A program made the position numbers and the translations under genes. Positions 43,701 through 50,064 of a stretch of DNA of 64,000 nucleotides are shown piece after piece. Source of the DNA: Acridotheres tristis (taxonomy: Eukaryota > Chordata > Aves > Passeriformes > Sturnidae); the NCBI GenBank assembly GCA_037013685.1, contig CM072899.1, forward strand, positions 310,001-374,000. The letters run 5' to 3'. The notes under the pieces are model-generated. The model was given only the letters and a program-made list of their open reading frames with translations, did not search any database and was not told where the DNA came from. Within the stretch, counting starts at the first letter, position 1. The number at the start of each line of letters is the position of its first letter.

Positions 43701-45593
43701 TGTTTCCTGCACCAGCTGTAGCTGAGGTCCCTGTCTGATGCCAGTGCTCTGGTCAGGCAAACAGGGTAAGATTTTCAGGCAGGACCAGCCCAGTGCCTGA
43801 GTTCAGTGTCTCGCCCTCGCTCTAGGACTCCCCGACCAACAAATTGCTGTATGCCAAGGAGATCCCCGAGTACCGGAAGATAGTGCAGAGATACTACAAG
43901 CAAATCCACGACATGCCCCCTCTGAGCGAGCAGGAGATGAACGCCCACCTGGCCGAGGAGTCACGGGTAAGGGGTGGAGGGGATGGGCTTGAGCCTGCAG
44001 GCTCAGTGTCCTGCTGGAGCCTGGCCACAGCAGGGAATGCATGTAGCCATCAGCTACTGCTTAGGTGCTGGAAGGAGCACACAGGAAAGGATATTTTGCC
44101 TGAAACTTCCACACACAAACTTCATCTGACCTAATTCCAACCATCTTCAAATACTGCCAGAGTTGCAGTAAACACCCATGAGTTTGCTTGAGCCTAACTA
44201 GCTCTGGCACTGCTGGGAGTTGAGAGCAAAATTCAGTGCCAAAAAGCCAGGAAGTTTGGACGAGGATTTCTGCAGTCCCGCAGCCACCCAGCCAGCTGGC
44301 TCCCAGGCACAACTGCCAGGGACAGCCACTGGCAGCCAGCCCTGGTACCAGCCACACGAGCTGGCAGCCACATTCCAGATCAGAGTCCTGCCAGCGATGC
44401 ACTGCAGGTTCCTCAAAATCAAACCTTCTCCCCAGGGTGTTTTAGCTTTGGGCACCAAGCAGGATTTTTCTTTTGATATTCTGCAGTGCAGCTGATGTGC
44501 TGTCCCCTCCTGTGAAATAGTTTTGGACACACAGGGATATGCAGTGCTGCCCAGCATAGGTATTTACAGCTGGCTTTGAAAAGACCAAGACCTATCCTGA
44601 TGCAAGCAAATGCAGCTTCCTTAAAAATCCAGCTGTACCAACATGACAGGAAAGGCAGGCACAATCTGCTTTCACTGTGGTCAGTGCCTGCTGGCTGGGC
44701 TGGAACTCACATGCTCCATCCTGCTGATACTCTCCCCTCTCTTTTCTCTCTTTATAAAGAAATATCGAAATGAGTTCAACACCAATGTCGCCATGGCTGA
44801 GATATACAAATATGCCAAGAGATACCGCTCCCAGGTGAGTGGGTTCTACAGCTCAAGGGCTCTGGGCTGCCTGGGAAGGGAGGAACCATCTCTGCAATAA
44901 CCCCACAGGCACCTGCATCCAGTCCCACAGAGCAGGGATTATCGGGGTGTGCATACCTGCAGTACATATGTAATAGATGCAGATGCACCTACTCTCTGTC
45001 CCTTGGCTGTCAACTCCTTGGAAGAGAAGGCTGGCTCTTCCCAGATCATCCTAATGGCATTTGGCTGGGCTGAAGAACGGCTGCCAGATGCATAGACCCT
45101 TTAAGGAGAGCAAAACCTGCAGATAAGGTCCACCCCCAAAATAACTTGCACCCGCTGTCCCTGCCTGTCCCTGCCACATCGGGGCAATGGCCCTGGCTGG
45201 TTCCTGCCCCCCTGCAGCCTGTGGGCTGGTGCTGTGCCCTCAGCTCTATTATAGCAGTGCATCTTTGTCACATACCACTCCACTCCTAGCCCTGACCAGG
45301 GGCCTCAGGAGAACAGGGGTGCCAGGGGTGTGAGCACAGGGGCTGTGGGGCAGGGTGGGCTCTCCCCTTTGGAGCTCTGGCTGGAATTTGGGCTCCATAG
45401 GTCTGGTGGGGGGAGCTGGGCTGGCAGGTGGGCACCCCACACTGCCTCAGCACCATGCCTGCCTGTGTCTCCACAGATTGTGGCTGCCCTGGACGCAAAC
45501 CCCACGACAAAGCGCACCCAGCTCCAGCACAAATTTGAGCAAGTGATTGCACTCATGGAGGACAACATCTATGAGTCCTGCAGTGAAGCCTAG
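1614..45593 (+). CDS. PLXND1: Plexin-D1, 3' part of the gene (33 coding exons, ends at the natural stop)
   Basis: Single-pass receptor for class 3 semaphorins (notably SEMA3E) that guides vessels and axons. Its cytoplasmic GAP domain acts on Rap/Ras-type small GTPases. The 33 exons sum to 4,179 nt (1,392 codons plus stop) with every junction in phase. Order of domains: PSI, IPT-like, PSI, IPT-like, PSI, three clear IPT/TIG repeats, a membrane-proximal segment, one membrane helix (24507 to about 25540), a juxtamembrane coiled coil, the first GAP half, the Rho-binding insert (about 35376-36845), a linker, and the second GAP half. Both GAP arginines are present: one in the split codon joining 28238 to 28604, the other in PLRFWVN at 41169-41189. 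The C-terminus is Ser-Glu-Ala, the PDZ ligand through which plexin-D1 is known to bind GIPC. The roughly 530 N-terminal residues (signal peptide, sema) lie outside the window. Similarity to human plexin-D1 is strong throughout; introns range from about 110 bp to 5.7 kb. Confidence 0.97.
2387..2516 (+). CDS. PLXND1: PLXND1 exon 2 in window: end of first PSI domain
   Basis: Preceded by a T-rich tract and TTGCAG; donor GT at 2517. The first base completes the Arg codon from the previous exon, then [10 protein letters not shown] and [11 protein letters not shown] follow. Ends in phase 0. Confidence 0.93.
2622..2750. repeat. 54-bp tandem repeat, about 2.4 copies
   Basis: Two near-identical 54-bp copies (2622-2675, 2676-2729) and a 21-bp partial copy. 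Each contains an internal duplication of GGGGATGCTGAGCA. It lies in the PLXND1 intron about 100 bp after the donor at 2517. Confidence 0.9.
3145..3319 (+). CDS. PLXND1: PLXND1 exon 3 in window: IPT-like stalk
   Basis: TATAG acceptor at 3140-3144, donor GTATGT at 3320. It encodes [20 protein letters not shown] and then [12 protein letters not shown]. The DYGNN..TVARV block is nearly identical in human plexin-D1. Ends in phase 1. Confidence 0.94.
4754..4862 (+). CDS. PLXND1: PLXND1 exon 4 in window: stalk, entry to second PSI
   Basis: CTCAG acceptor at 4749-4753, donor GTAAGA at 4863. It encodes [20 protein letters not shown] then IYDCKR, matching the plexin-D1 segment before PSI-2. Ends in phase 2. 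A CpG-rich patch begins right at the donor. Confidence 0.94.
5585..5687 (+). CDS. PLXND1: PLXND1 exon 5 in window: second PSI domain
   Basis: CAG acceptor ending at 5584, donor GTGAGG at 5688. It encodes [20 protein letters not shown], the CxxC...WxCxWC pattern of plexin PSI-2. Ends in phase 0. Confidence 0.95.
8287..8394 (+). CDS. PLXND1: PLXND1 exon 6 in window (NAGNAG acceptor)
   Basis: The acceptor reads TAGCAG, so the exon can start at 8287 or 8290, adding or dropping one Gln without a frame shift. It encodes [20 protein letters not shown] and then [13 protein letters not shown], matching the human DCPR...LANTAF region. Donor GTAAAA at 8395, phase 0. Confidence 0.9.
8627..8700. repeat. 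Short diverged direct duplication
   Basis: The phrase AGAGCTTGTTTGGTGTGAAAA occurs twice about 43 bp apart, near 8636 and 8679, with similar flanks. Intronic; no function seen. Confidence 0.7.
10126..10215 (+). CDS. PLXND1: PLXND1 exon 7 in window: stalk
   Basis: Acceptor CCTAG ends at 10125; donor GTGAGT at 10216. It encodes [20 protein letters not shown], aligned to human AALECSFG...FEAVWVN. Phase 0 on both sides. Confidence 0.94.
11034..11127 (+). CDS. PLXND1: PLXND1 exon 8 in window: stalk
   Basis: Acceptor GTGCAG ends at 11033. It encodes [20 protein letters not shown] then [11 protein letters not shown]. The donor GTCTGA at 11128 is weak compared with its neighbours, but phase (1) and protein alignment fix it. 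Confidence 0.9.
12641..12717. repeat. Two diverged copies of a roughly 41-bp unit
   Basis: TGACGTTTCATTAGCATGGC at 12641 and TGAAGTTTCATTAGCACAGC at 12682 begin two related copies. Intronic, downstream of a short T run at 12601-12610. Confidence 0.6.
13502..13665 (+). CDS. PLXND1: PLXND1 exon 9 in window: third PSI domain
   Basis: Acceptor CCAG ends at 13501; donor GTAAGA at 13666. It encodes [20 protein letters not shown] then HRCLWSEG and [20 protein letters not shown] is identical to human plexin-D1. Phase 0 at the end. Confidence 0.96.
14428..14579 (+). CDS. PLXND1: PLXND1 exon 10 in window: first clear IPT/TIG domain
   Basis: Acceptor TGCAG ends at 14427; donor GTGAGT at 14580. It encodes [20 protein letters not shown] then LGRRFSDV, the GG-T.LTI.G..L signature of IPT domains. 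CpG-rich exon; ends in phase 2. Confidence 0.96.
14702..14801 (+). CDS. PLXND1: PLXND1 exon 11 in window: end of first IPT domain
   Basis: Acceptor CACAG ends at 14701; donor GTGAGT at 14802. It encodes [20 protein letters not shown] then RERFSYV, matching human VTVNASKEGKSRDRFSYV. Phase 0. Confidence 0.95.
16157..16178. repeat. (CTGT)n microsatellite, 5 units
   Basis: Five CTGT units at 16157-16176 followed by CT. Intronic simple repeat. Confidence 0.9.
17845..17984 (+). CDS. PLXND1: PLXND1 exon 12 in window: second IPT domain
   Basis: Acceptor TTTTTAG ends at 17844; donor GTGGGA at 17985. It encodes [20 protein letters not shown] then [18 protein letters not shown]. Ends in phase 2. Confidence 0.96.
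18288..18455 (+). CDS. PLXND1: PLXND1 exon 13 in window: end of IPT 2, start of IPT 3
   Basis: Acceptor CCGCAG ends at 18287; donor GTGAGA at 18456. It encodes [20 protein letters not shown] then [14 protein letters not shown]. Ends in phase 2. Confidence 0.96.
20370..20460 (+). CDS. PLXND1: PLXND1 exon 14 in window: third IPT domain
   Basis: Acceptor CTCAAAG ends at 20369; donor GTGGGT at 20461. It encodes [20 protein letters not shown] then [10 protein letters not shown], close to human GGRTITVAGERFHMVQNVSM. Phase 0. Confidence 0.95.
20588..20863 (+). CDS. PLXND1: PLXND1 exon 15 in window: end of IPT 3 and following stalk
   Basis: The longest PLXND1 exon in the window (92 codons). Acceptor CCCAG ends at 20587; donor GTAAGA at 20864. 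It contains [25 protein letters not shown] and [20 protein letters not shown]. The last block is almost identical to human. Confidence 0.97.
21747..21896 (+). CDS. PLXND1: PLXND1 exon 16 in window: membrane-proximal segment
   Basis: Acceptor CTTTAG ends at 21746; donor GTGAGT at 21897. It encodes [20 protein letters not shown] then [20 protein letters not shown]. Fifty codons, phase 0. Confidence 0.96.
24447..24561 (+). CDS. PLXND1: PLXND1 exon 17 in window: transmembrane helix
   Basis: Acceptor CCTCAG ends at 24446; donor GTAAGG at 24562. After [14 protein letters not shown] comes the hydrophobic run [19 protein letters not shown], the single membrane helix. Ends in phase 1. Confidence 0.97.
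25521..25628 (+). CDS. PLXND1: PLXND1 exon 18 in window: end of helix and juxtamembrane coiled coil
   Basis: Acceptor TTTTGCAG ends at 25520; donor GTGAGT at 25629. It encodes [20 protein letters not shown] then [16 protein letters not shown]: a basic stop-transfer followed by heptad-rich, charged sequence. Ends in phase 1. Confidence 0.97.
26233..26345 (+). CDS. PLXND1: PLXND1 exon 19 in window: juxtamembrane and start of GAP domain
   Basis: Acceptor GTTAAG ends at 26232; donor GTAAGG at 26346. It encodes [20 protein letters not shown] then [17 protein letters not shown], identical to human in this stretch. Phase 0. Confidence 0.97.
27504..27611 (+). CDS. PLXND1: PLXND1 exon 20 in window: GAP domain
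   Basis: Acceptor TTCCAG ends at 27503; donor GTGAGT at 27612. It encodes [20 protein letters not shown] then [10 protein letters not shown]. Thirty-six codons, phase 0. Confidence 0.96.
28108..28238 (+). CDS. PLXND1: PLXND1 exon 21 in window: GAP domain
   Basis: Acceptor CTTCAG ends at 28107; donor GTATGA at 28239. It encodes [20 protein letters not shown] then [19 protein letters not shown]. The final AG is the start of the codon for the first GAP arginine. Confidence 0.97.
28604..28802 (+). CDS. PLXND1: PLXND1 exon 22 in window: GAP domain, first arginine finger
   Basis: Acceptor TTTCAG ends at 28603; donor GTAAGA at 28803. Its first G completes the Arg codon, giving [20 protein letters not shown]. 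Then [20 protein letters not shown] follows, the conserved plexin block. Phase 0. Confidence 0.97.
28803..34517 (+). other. PLXND1: Longest PLXND1 intron (5.7 kb)
   Basis: It splits the first GAP half. I find no exon-like or RNA-gene-like sequence inside. It holds the 11-bp minisatellite at 29115-29301, three closely spaced CTGTGGCCATCC phrases near 30261-30311, and otherwise unique sequence. Confidence 0.8.
29115..29301. repeat. 11-bp minisatellite, 17 units
   Basis: Seventeen uninterrupted units of TGTGTGTAGYC, where Y is T in twelve units and C in five (order TCCTTTTCTTTCCTTTT). A diverged unit follows at 29302. Because 11 is not a multiple of 3 and the unit lacks stops on the minus strand, all three minus frames stay open; this is not a gene. 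Confidence 0.97.
34518..34664 (+). CDS. PLXND1: PLXND1 exon 23 in window: GAP to Rho-binding domain
   Basis: Acceptor CTCCAG ends at 34517; donor GTGAGT at 34665. It encodes [20 protein letters not shown] then [20 protein letters not shown]. Phase 0. Confidence 0.97.
35376..35532 (+). CDS. PLXND1: PLXND1 exon 24 in window: Rho-GTPase-binding domain
   Basis: Acceptor TGCAG ends at 35375; donor GTAAGG at 35533. It encodes [20 protein letters not shown] then [18 protein letters not shown], the ubiquitin-like RBD inserted in the plexin GAP domain. Ends in phase 1. Confidence 0.97.
35718..35821 (+). CDS. PLXND1: PLXND1 exon 25 in window: Rho-GTPase-binding domain
   Basis: Acceptor TTCAG ends at 35717; donor GTAAAG at 35822. 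It encodes [20 protein letters not shown] then [15 protein letters not shown]. Phase 0. Confidence 0.97.
36782..36845 (+). CDS. PLXND1: PLXND1 exon 26 in window: end of Rho-binding domain
   Basis: Acceptor CACAG ends at 36781; donor GTAACA at 36846. It encodes [20 protein letters not shown] then R. A small 64-nt exon ending in phase 1. Confidence 0.95.
37673..37707 (+). CDS. PLXND1: PLXND1 exon 27 in window: 35-nt microexon
   Basis: Acceptor TTCACAG ends at 37672; donor GTAAGT at 37708. With the carried-over G it encodes [12 protein letters not shown], identical to human plexin-D1. The match and the strong splice sites support it despite its size. Confidence 0.95.
38789..38893 (+). CDS. PLXND1: PLXND1 exon 28 in window: linker
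   Basis: Acceptor ACCAG ends at 38788; donor GTAGGA at 38894. It encodes [20 protein letters not shown] then [15 protein letters not shown]. Basic linker entering the second GAP half; 35 codons, phase 0. Confidence 0.96.
39640..39803 (+). CDS. PLXND1: PLXND1 exon 29 in window: second GAP half
   Basis: Acceptor CTGCAG ends at 39639. It encodes [20 protein letters not shown] then [15 protein letters not shown] and TLHIWKTN. The donor GTTTGG at 39804 is weak but fixed by phase and alignment. Ends in phase 2. Confidence 0.95.
41168..41315 (+). CDS. PLXND1: PLXND1 exon 30 in window: second GAP half, second arginine
   Basis: Acceptor TTGCAG ends at 41167; donor GTACAG at 41316. It encodes [20 protein letters not shown] then [20 protein letters not shown]. 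The Arg in PLRFWVN is the second conserved GAP arginine. Phase 0. Confidence 0.97.
43826..43966 (+). CDS. PLXND1: PLXND1 exon 31 in window: second GAP half
   Basis: Acceptor CTCTAG ends at 43825; donor GTAAGG at 43967. It encodes [20 protein letters not shown] then [20 protein letters not shown]. Forty-seven codons, phase 0. Confidence 0.97.
44760..44834 (+). CDS. PLXND1: PLXND1 exon 32 in window: second GAP half
   Basis: Acceptor TATAAAG ends at 44759; donor GTGAGT at 44835. It encodes [20 protein letters not shown] then RYRSQ. Twenty-five codons, phase 0. Confidence 0.96.
45477..45593 (+). CDS. PLXND1: PLXND1 last coding exon: C-terminus with PDZ ligand
   Basis: Acceptor CCACAG ends at 45476; stop TAG at 45591-45593. 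It encodes [20 protein letters not shown] then [12 protein letters not shown]. The last three residues, Ser-Glu-Ala, match the human terminus known to recruit GIPC PDZ proteins. Confidence 0.97.
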   Translation: MVAALDANPTTKRTQLQHKFEQVIALMEDNIYESCSEA

Positions 45594-47510
45594 GCCAGCT
45601 GCAGCCCTGGAAGTGACCTTTCTTGCAGCACAGTGCCACAAGGGAACCTGCCTTCAGCAGCAGGCATACCTTGGTCATACTCAAACCAGCCTTGTGGAGA
45701 GGGTGGGCCTGGCCATGGCTAAAAGTTTGCCTCACTTCACAAGAAGCCACAAGACACCTTTCTGAGCAGCTAAAACTCCTCTGGTCTGCATTGTGGCACC
45801 CATAATTTATTTGCTGTTGCCAGCCAGAAATGGAGGCATGGCCCTTGTGGCAAGGTCAGTTCTCCACTTTTGCCTTGGTCAGCACTCCGTGCATCCCTGT
45901 GAGTGGTTCCTCAGGACGGGGCTGCAGAGGCTGGAACAAGAGACACAAAGCAGAAAGGTCACCTCAGGGAGCAATGACCACAGACAACAAAGACCATCGT
46001 GGCCCGAGCTCCCACTCCATCCCTCCAACATCCTTGTTTTTCCAACACCAGGGACTCTTATCAGCTGTTCACTATCTGCTGCATTCTGTGTATATTTGTG
46101 CCTTTTAATTTTTGTACTGTATGTGTAAACATAACCACTCCTCCATCTGAGACTTGGGCAACAGCAGGGAACTCGGGGCTGAGACAAAGCAGTTGCTTCC
46201 CAAGCAGCTAAGGCATGGTGAAAGCACTTTATCCCTAATGGAGACAGGAATGTGGGAGCTGCAGGGAGCACAGGCTGTGTTTGCAGAAGGGCTGTTCTGC
46301 CTTTCCTGGGCTCTCGTGTGCCCTGCATGGCGAGCTGGAGCGTGGTGGGGAGGGAACATTCCCCAGGAGCCAGCTGGCCACAGGCACGCTCCTGGACTGG
46401 CTGGGGGAAGGACTGAGCCCCACACGTGTCCATGGCACTGCACCACCACCCATGGCAGCAGGCATGCCAGCACCCATGGCAGCCCTCTGCAGTGGCCTCA
46501 GGCCACACACAGGGCAAACACCAGGCAGCATTGGCTCTGCCTCTCCCTGTGACCATCACCAAGCATGAGGCCAGTCCTGCAGAGGTGTCTCCTAAAGCAG
46601 CTTATTCTGCTTGCTTTGGGCTCAGCCCTGTGGCTGCTACCTGGCAGTGGGGCTTGGCTGCATGGCCAGCCTGCTTCCAGCCCTGAAGGGCACAGGGACT
46701 GGACCCAGCTGCTGTCAGCCCAGCAGTGACACGGGCCAGCAGAGCATCTCCAGCACCCAGAGCTGCAAACCAAGGTAGAGAGTGTCCAGCTCAGGCTGGG
46801 GTCACTGGGAGGGTTCCAGTTGCAGACAAATGGAGCTTGCCTGAGACTGGACACCCCAGTGCCACCCTGCCAGCCCAGCCTGGCAGCCTGTTCTCCCCCC
46901 TACAGCCTGGGGAGCTATGACTGCTCTGCTGGCCCGTGTCACACAGCTCCAGTGGAGGCTGGACACAGCTCCAAGCCAGCATTCCTGCCCGACAAAGGCC
47001 CTGCCCAGAGGGCTGACACCACGGCCATCACGGCTTGAACTGCCATATAGGAAAGAAACACAGCTACTACCTCACTGCAGGAGGGTGTAAGGGAAGCCTC
47101 TGTTAGTCATCCAGCTGGCTAGGATGCAGTCTGGCGTTGGATGACTTTGTTCACCAAAACTCCTGGGTGATTCACTGCCATGGACAGGTGGTCTCCATTC
47201 CATCATTTCCAGTAATGCCACATTTGTCAGAAACCAGAACATCAGAGTTGTGTATGTGTACATAGATATCTATTTTAAAACAAACAGTAGACTTTATCCA
47301 GTATGTTAAAAGGTGGGGAGGGAGAGGGGGGGAAGGGGGAGAACAGAGTTTTTTTTAAAGAGAATACAGAAAAAGTATGTACACTGTGGAGGTCCCAATG
47401 TCTTTGCTGAAGATGTGGCTTCAGAATAGAAACTCTAAGAATGTAGCTGGGCTACATTTTATTTTGAAAGTGATTTCACAAAAATTTCTTGCTGTTTTTG
47501 TCTTTTAGAA

Positions 47511-47518
47511 ACTGTGAA
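47511..47518 (+). promoter_or_regulatory. Perfect 8-mer seed match for miR-27
   Basis: ACTGTGAA pairs with bases 2-8 of miR-27 and has an A opposite base 1. It lies about 450 nt before the poly(A) signal. Seed match only; regulation is not shown. Confidence 0.4.
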
Positions 47519-47756
47519 TAGCTGCCAGAGATGTAGGCAGGCCCAGCAGAGGAAAGGCCAGGGTGAGAAGGACCGAGGTAGCAGAGAATGTTGAGCTTGG
47601 CTGGAGGCAGGGAAAGGGCCATGGAGCTATAGCTCCATGTTGTTTGTCACAGAGAAAGGATACAGGTGAGCCAAGAGTAAATACAGTTTGCCTCCAGGTG
47701 CTGTGGCTGGGCCATGTATTGGGGCTATTGTTTTATTATTTAATTTTTCCAAAGCC

Positions 47757-47790
47757 AAAAAAAAAAAAAAAAAAAAGAAAAAAAAGAAAA
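47757..47790. repeat. A-rich run inside the PLXND1 3' UTR
   Basis: Thirty-four positions that are all A except for two G. It is not the transcript end: the poly(A) signal lies about 175 nt downstream. Confidence 0.9.
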
Positions 47791-47962
47791 GGTAGTTGCT
47801 ACAACCATTTAAAGGAGCAACTTTAGCAGAGGGTTTGTAGTGTTGTCTTGAACCTCCGAGCCCTTTGTAAGATGTTTTTAAACTTTGGCACGTGTTGTGG
47901 GTGTAGTGCCCTTACCTGCTGTGTAGTGGAAGTGGCAGACTCCTGGCAAAGCCTATCTTTGT

Positions 47963-47968
47963 AATAAA
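47963..47968 (+). terminator. PLXND1: PLXND1 poly(A) signal
   Basis: AATAAA on the plus strand, the only canonical plus-strand signal I see after the PLXND1 stop and before the convergent H1-8 gene. Confidence 0.75.
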
Positions 47969-47985
47969 ACAAGGTGCTGAACCCA

Positions 47986-49514
47986 TGAAGTGCAGTTCCT
48001 GCCAAGCACACGGGGAGGACACGTGCACAGCCAAGTTTTGCACATTCAGGACACACCATGTGTGGGGTCAGCAGCCCGGTGAGAACAGGTTTGTTCCCCT
48101 GGGGCTCTCCACACACCAGTGCCACAGCTCCTTCCCAGAGCAGGCACGGGAGGGGACAGCAGCACCTGCACTGCAGTGCTGGGCACATGAGGATCAGTAA
48201 CCCCGCAGGGGCAGCTGTGGCCAGGGCCCCTCACCTCTGCCAGGTGCCTCCCTGCACTGCCAGCCTCGGCTGCAGCTTCAGCACCCTGACACCAGCTGTG
48301 GCCTCAACAACCATGGCATTGCTGAATCTTCCCCCTCCCCTAGTAAAAGCTGCTCTTTCCAGACACCAGAGGGATTTCTTATTTCCACTAGGAAGTGGAT
48401 TCTTTGCAAAGCTAAATCCAGCCATTAAATTATTTGGCCTCTCTCAAAGCAAGAGAGCTTTGCATTTCACATCCAGTGGGTGGTGAGAGGGAGGACACAG
48501 CCCCTGCCTGGCACTGCTGGGGACATTGCCACACAGGTGAGTGGTGCTCTGTGAGCCACCCCCATCTGAGAACCCAGTGAACTCTGCTCAGTTACTGCGG
48601 CCACATTCCCCACCCTGTCCCTGGGGGCACACGAGTTCCAGTTCCATTAAAGATGGATCAACACAGTCGAGGCTGAAGTTTAAGAGAAGTCAGTTTGCTC
48701 AGCTCTTGCTTAAGCCTCAAAGCAAGGCCAGGAGCCTTGGAGGGCAATGGCAAGGCCAGTTGCAGATTAACAAAATCCTCTTTAGAAAGAGTTTTACTTC
48801 CACTTACTTTCTCCCACCCAGGAGGAATGTAACCCTTTACACAATCAGCATGACCTTCAGAAGGGCCCTGCTCTGGGCAGAGCAAGAAAAATTCAGGCAA
48901 TTGAGGCTATTAAATAGAATTGTGATACACTGACCCACAGGAGCTCACAAGACAAGTTTGTAGGTGGGAACTGTGCCATAGGCTGGTAATAAGAGCATGA
49001 ACTGTGCTGGAGGCTACAGTAACACCCCAAACTTGATTTTTGAGCCTTAAGACACCTCTATCTTCCTCCTACTGTAGTTAAAGCACAGGCTGCTTCACCT
49101 CTGCTAGGAGACACTTGCCCATGGCACACACCCAGACCTGTCACCCTGGTGCTCCTGTAATCCCAGCTCAGCCAGGCATTAGCACAAGGGCAGCCAGGAC
49201 AGCAGAGAGCTGGACACCTCACACAGGCTGTGGGCACCATGGTTCCACACAGCACTGGCCAAACCCGAGCTGCTCTGTTCCTCAGGATGTCACTGTGCTG
49301 TGTCCCGTGGGTCTCGGGGTCCCTGCCCATCACCTGGCACACTGTCAGCCTGCACAAACTGCCCCCAAGCCCTGCAGCCGCTTGGCATCACAGCTGGGGA
49401 CACATGGGCACAGAGAGAGCACCTCTCCACGAGGGCAGGCAGCAAGGCAGCACCAGCTCACCACCATGCCATGTGGACATGGAAGCACAGGGACTCACAA
49501 CATTCATGGCATTC
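47986..49514. other. Spacer between the convergent 3' ends of PLXND1 and H1-8
   Basis: About 1.5 kb with no recognisable exon, RNA gene or repeat family. Both neighbours terminate towards it. Confidence 0.7.
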
Positions 49515-49534
49515 CATGAGGCAAGTAAAGAAAC

Positions 49535-49540
49535 TTTATT
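49535..49540 (-). terminator. H1-8: H1-8 poly(A) signal
   Basis: TTTATT on the plus strand, which is AATAAA on the minus strand, 96 nt after the H1-8 stop codon. Cleavage is expected near 49515-49525. Confidence 0.8.
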
Positions 49541-49635
49541 AGAATGAGGTGAACACAGAGTTAAAACCTGTCCTAGGGACTGAAACTAGCCCAGACCCCA
49601 AGGGCCTGGGGGCAGCTGAAGCAGGGCTGAGCTCA

Positions 49636-50064
49636 CTATGGAGCCTTTTTGTCTGCTGCCATGGGGGCTGCCTTCTTCTGCCTGGCCTTCTTCCCCTGCC
49701 CAGCTCCTGGAGTCACTCGGGGCTTCTTTGCCTGATCTTGACCTCCCTGTGCCTTGGGGGCATTTTGCTGTGCCCCCTTTGGCACCTTCCCCTTGCTCTT
49801 TCCCCCGGGGGCTTTTTGGGGCCCCTTCACCCCAGCTGTCAGTGTCACTGAGCTTGCAGAGCTGTCACTGTTGCTGTCACTCTCTCCTGTACTCTCAGCA
49901 GCCAGAGCTGTGCTGGGTCCTGAGCGGCCTTTTCGGGGGCCCTGGCGGTGGCCAGCAGCTCTTGGGGGCCCTGCAGGCCCTGTGCCACGAGCCTGGGGCT
50001 GCTCAGCAGCTTGGGCATGCTTTGCTCTATCACTGCTGGGCTTCTGTGCTGCTCGAGGCTTGGC
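49636..50064 (-). CDS. H1-8: H1-8 coding exon 5: C-terminal tail and stop
   Basis: Acceptor CCTCCAG, then AKPRAAQKPSSDRAKHAQAA. The tail carries the acidic, serine-rich patch, then Lys-rich sequence ending APMAADKKAP and TAG at 49638-49636. 143 codons including stop, phase 0. Confidence 0.9.
   Translation of the reverse strand, partial: AKPRAAQKPSSDRAKHAQAAEQPQARGTGPAGPPRAAGHRQGPRKGRSGPSTALAAESTGESDSNSDSSASSVTLTAGVKGPQKAPGGKSKGKVPKGAQQNAPKAQGGQDQAKKPRVTPGAGQGKKARQKKAAPMAADKKAP

Larger units (their letters stand above)
45594..47985 (+). other. PLXND1: PLXND1 3' UTR
   Basis: From the stop to just past the AATAAA at 47963. It has AT-rich, UTR-like stretches (for example TTTTAATTTTTGTACTGTAT near 46105 and TGTACATAGATATC near 47258), a long A-rich run at 47757-47790, and no other gene. 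The cleavage position is estimated from the signal. Confidence 0.75.
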
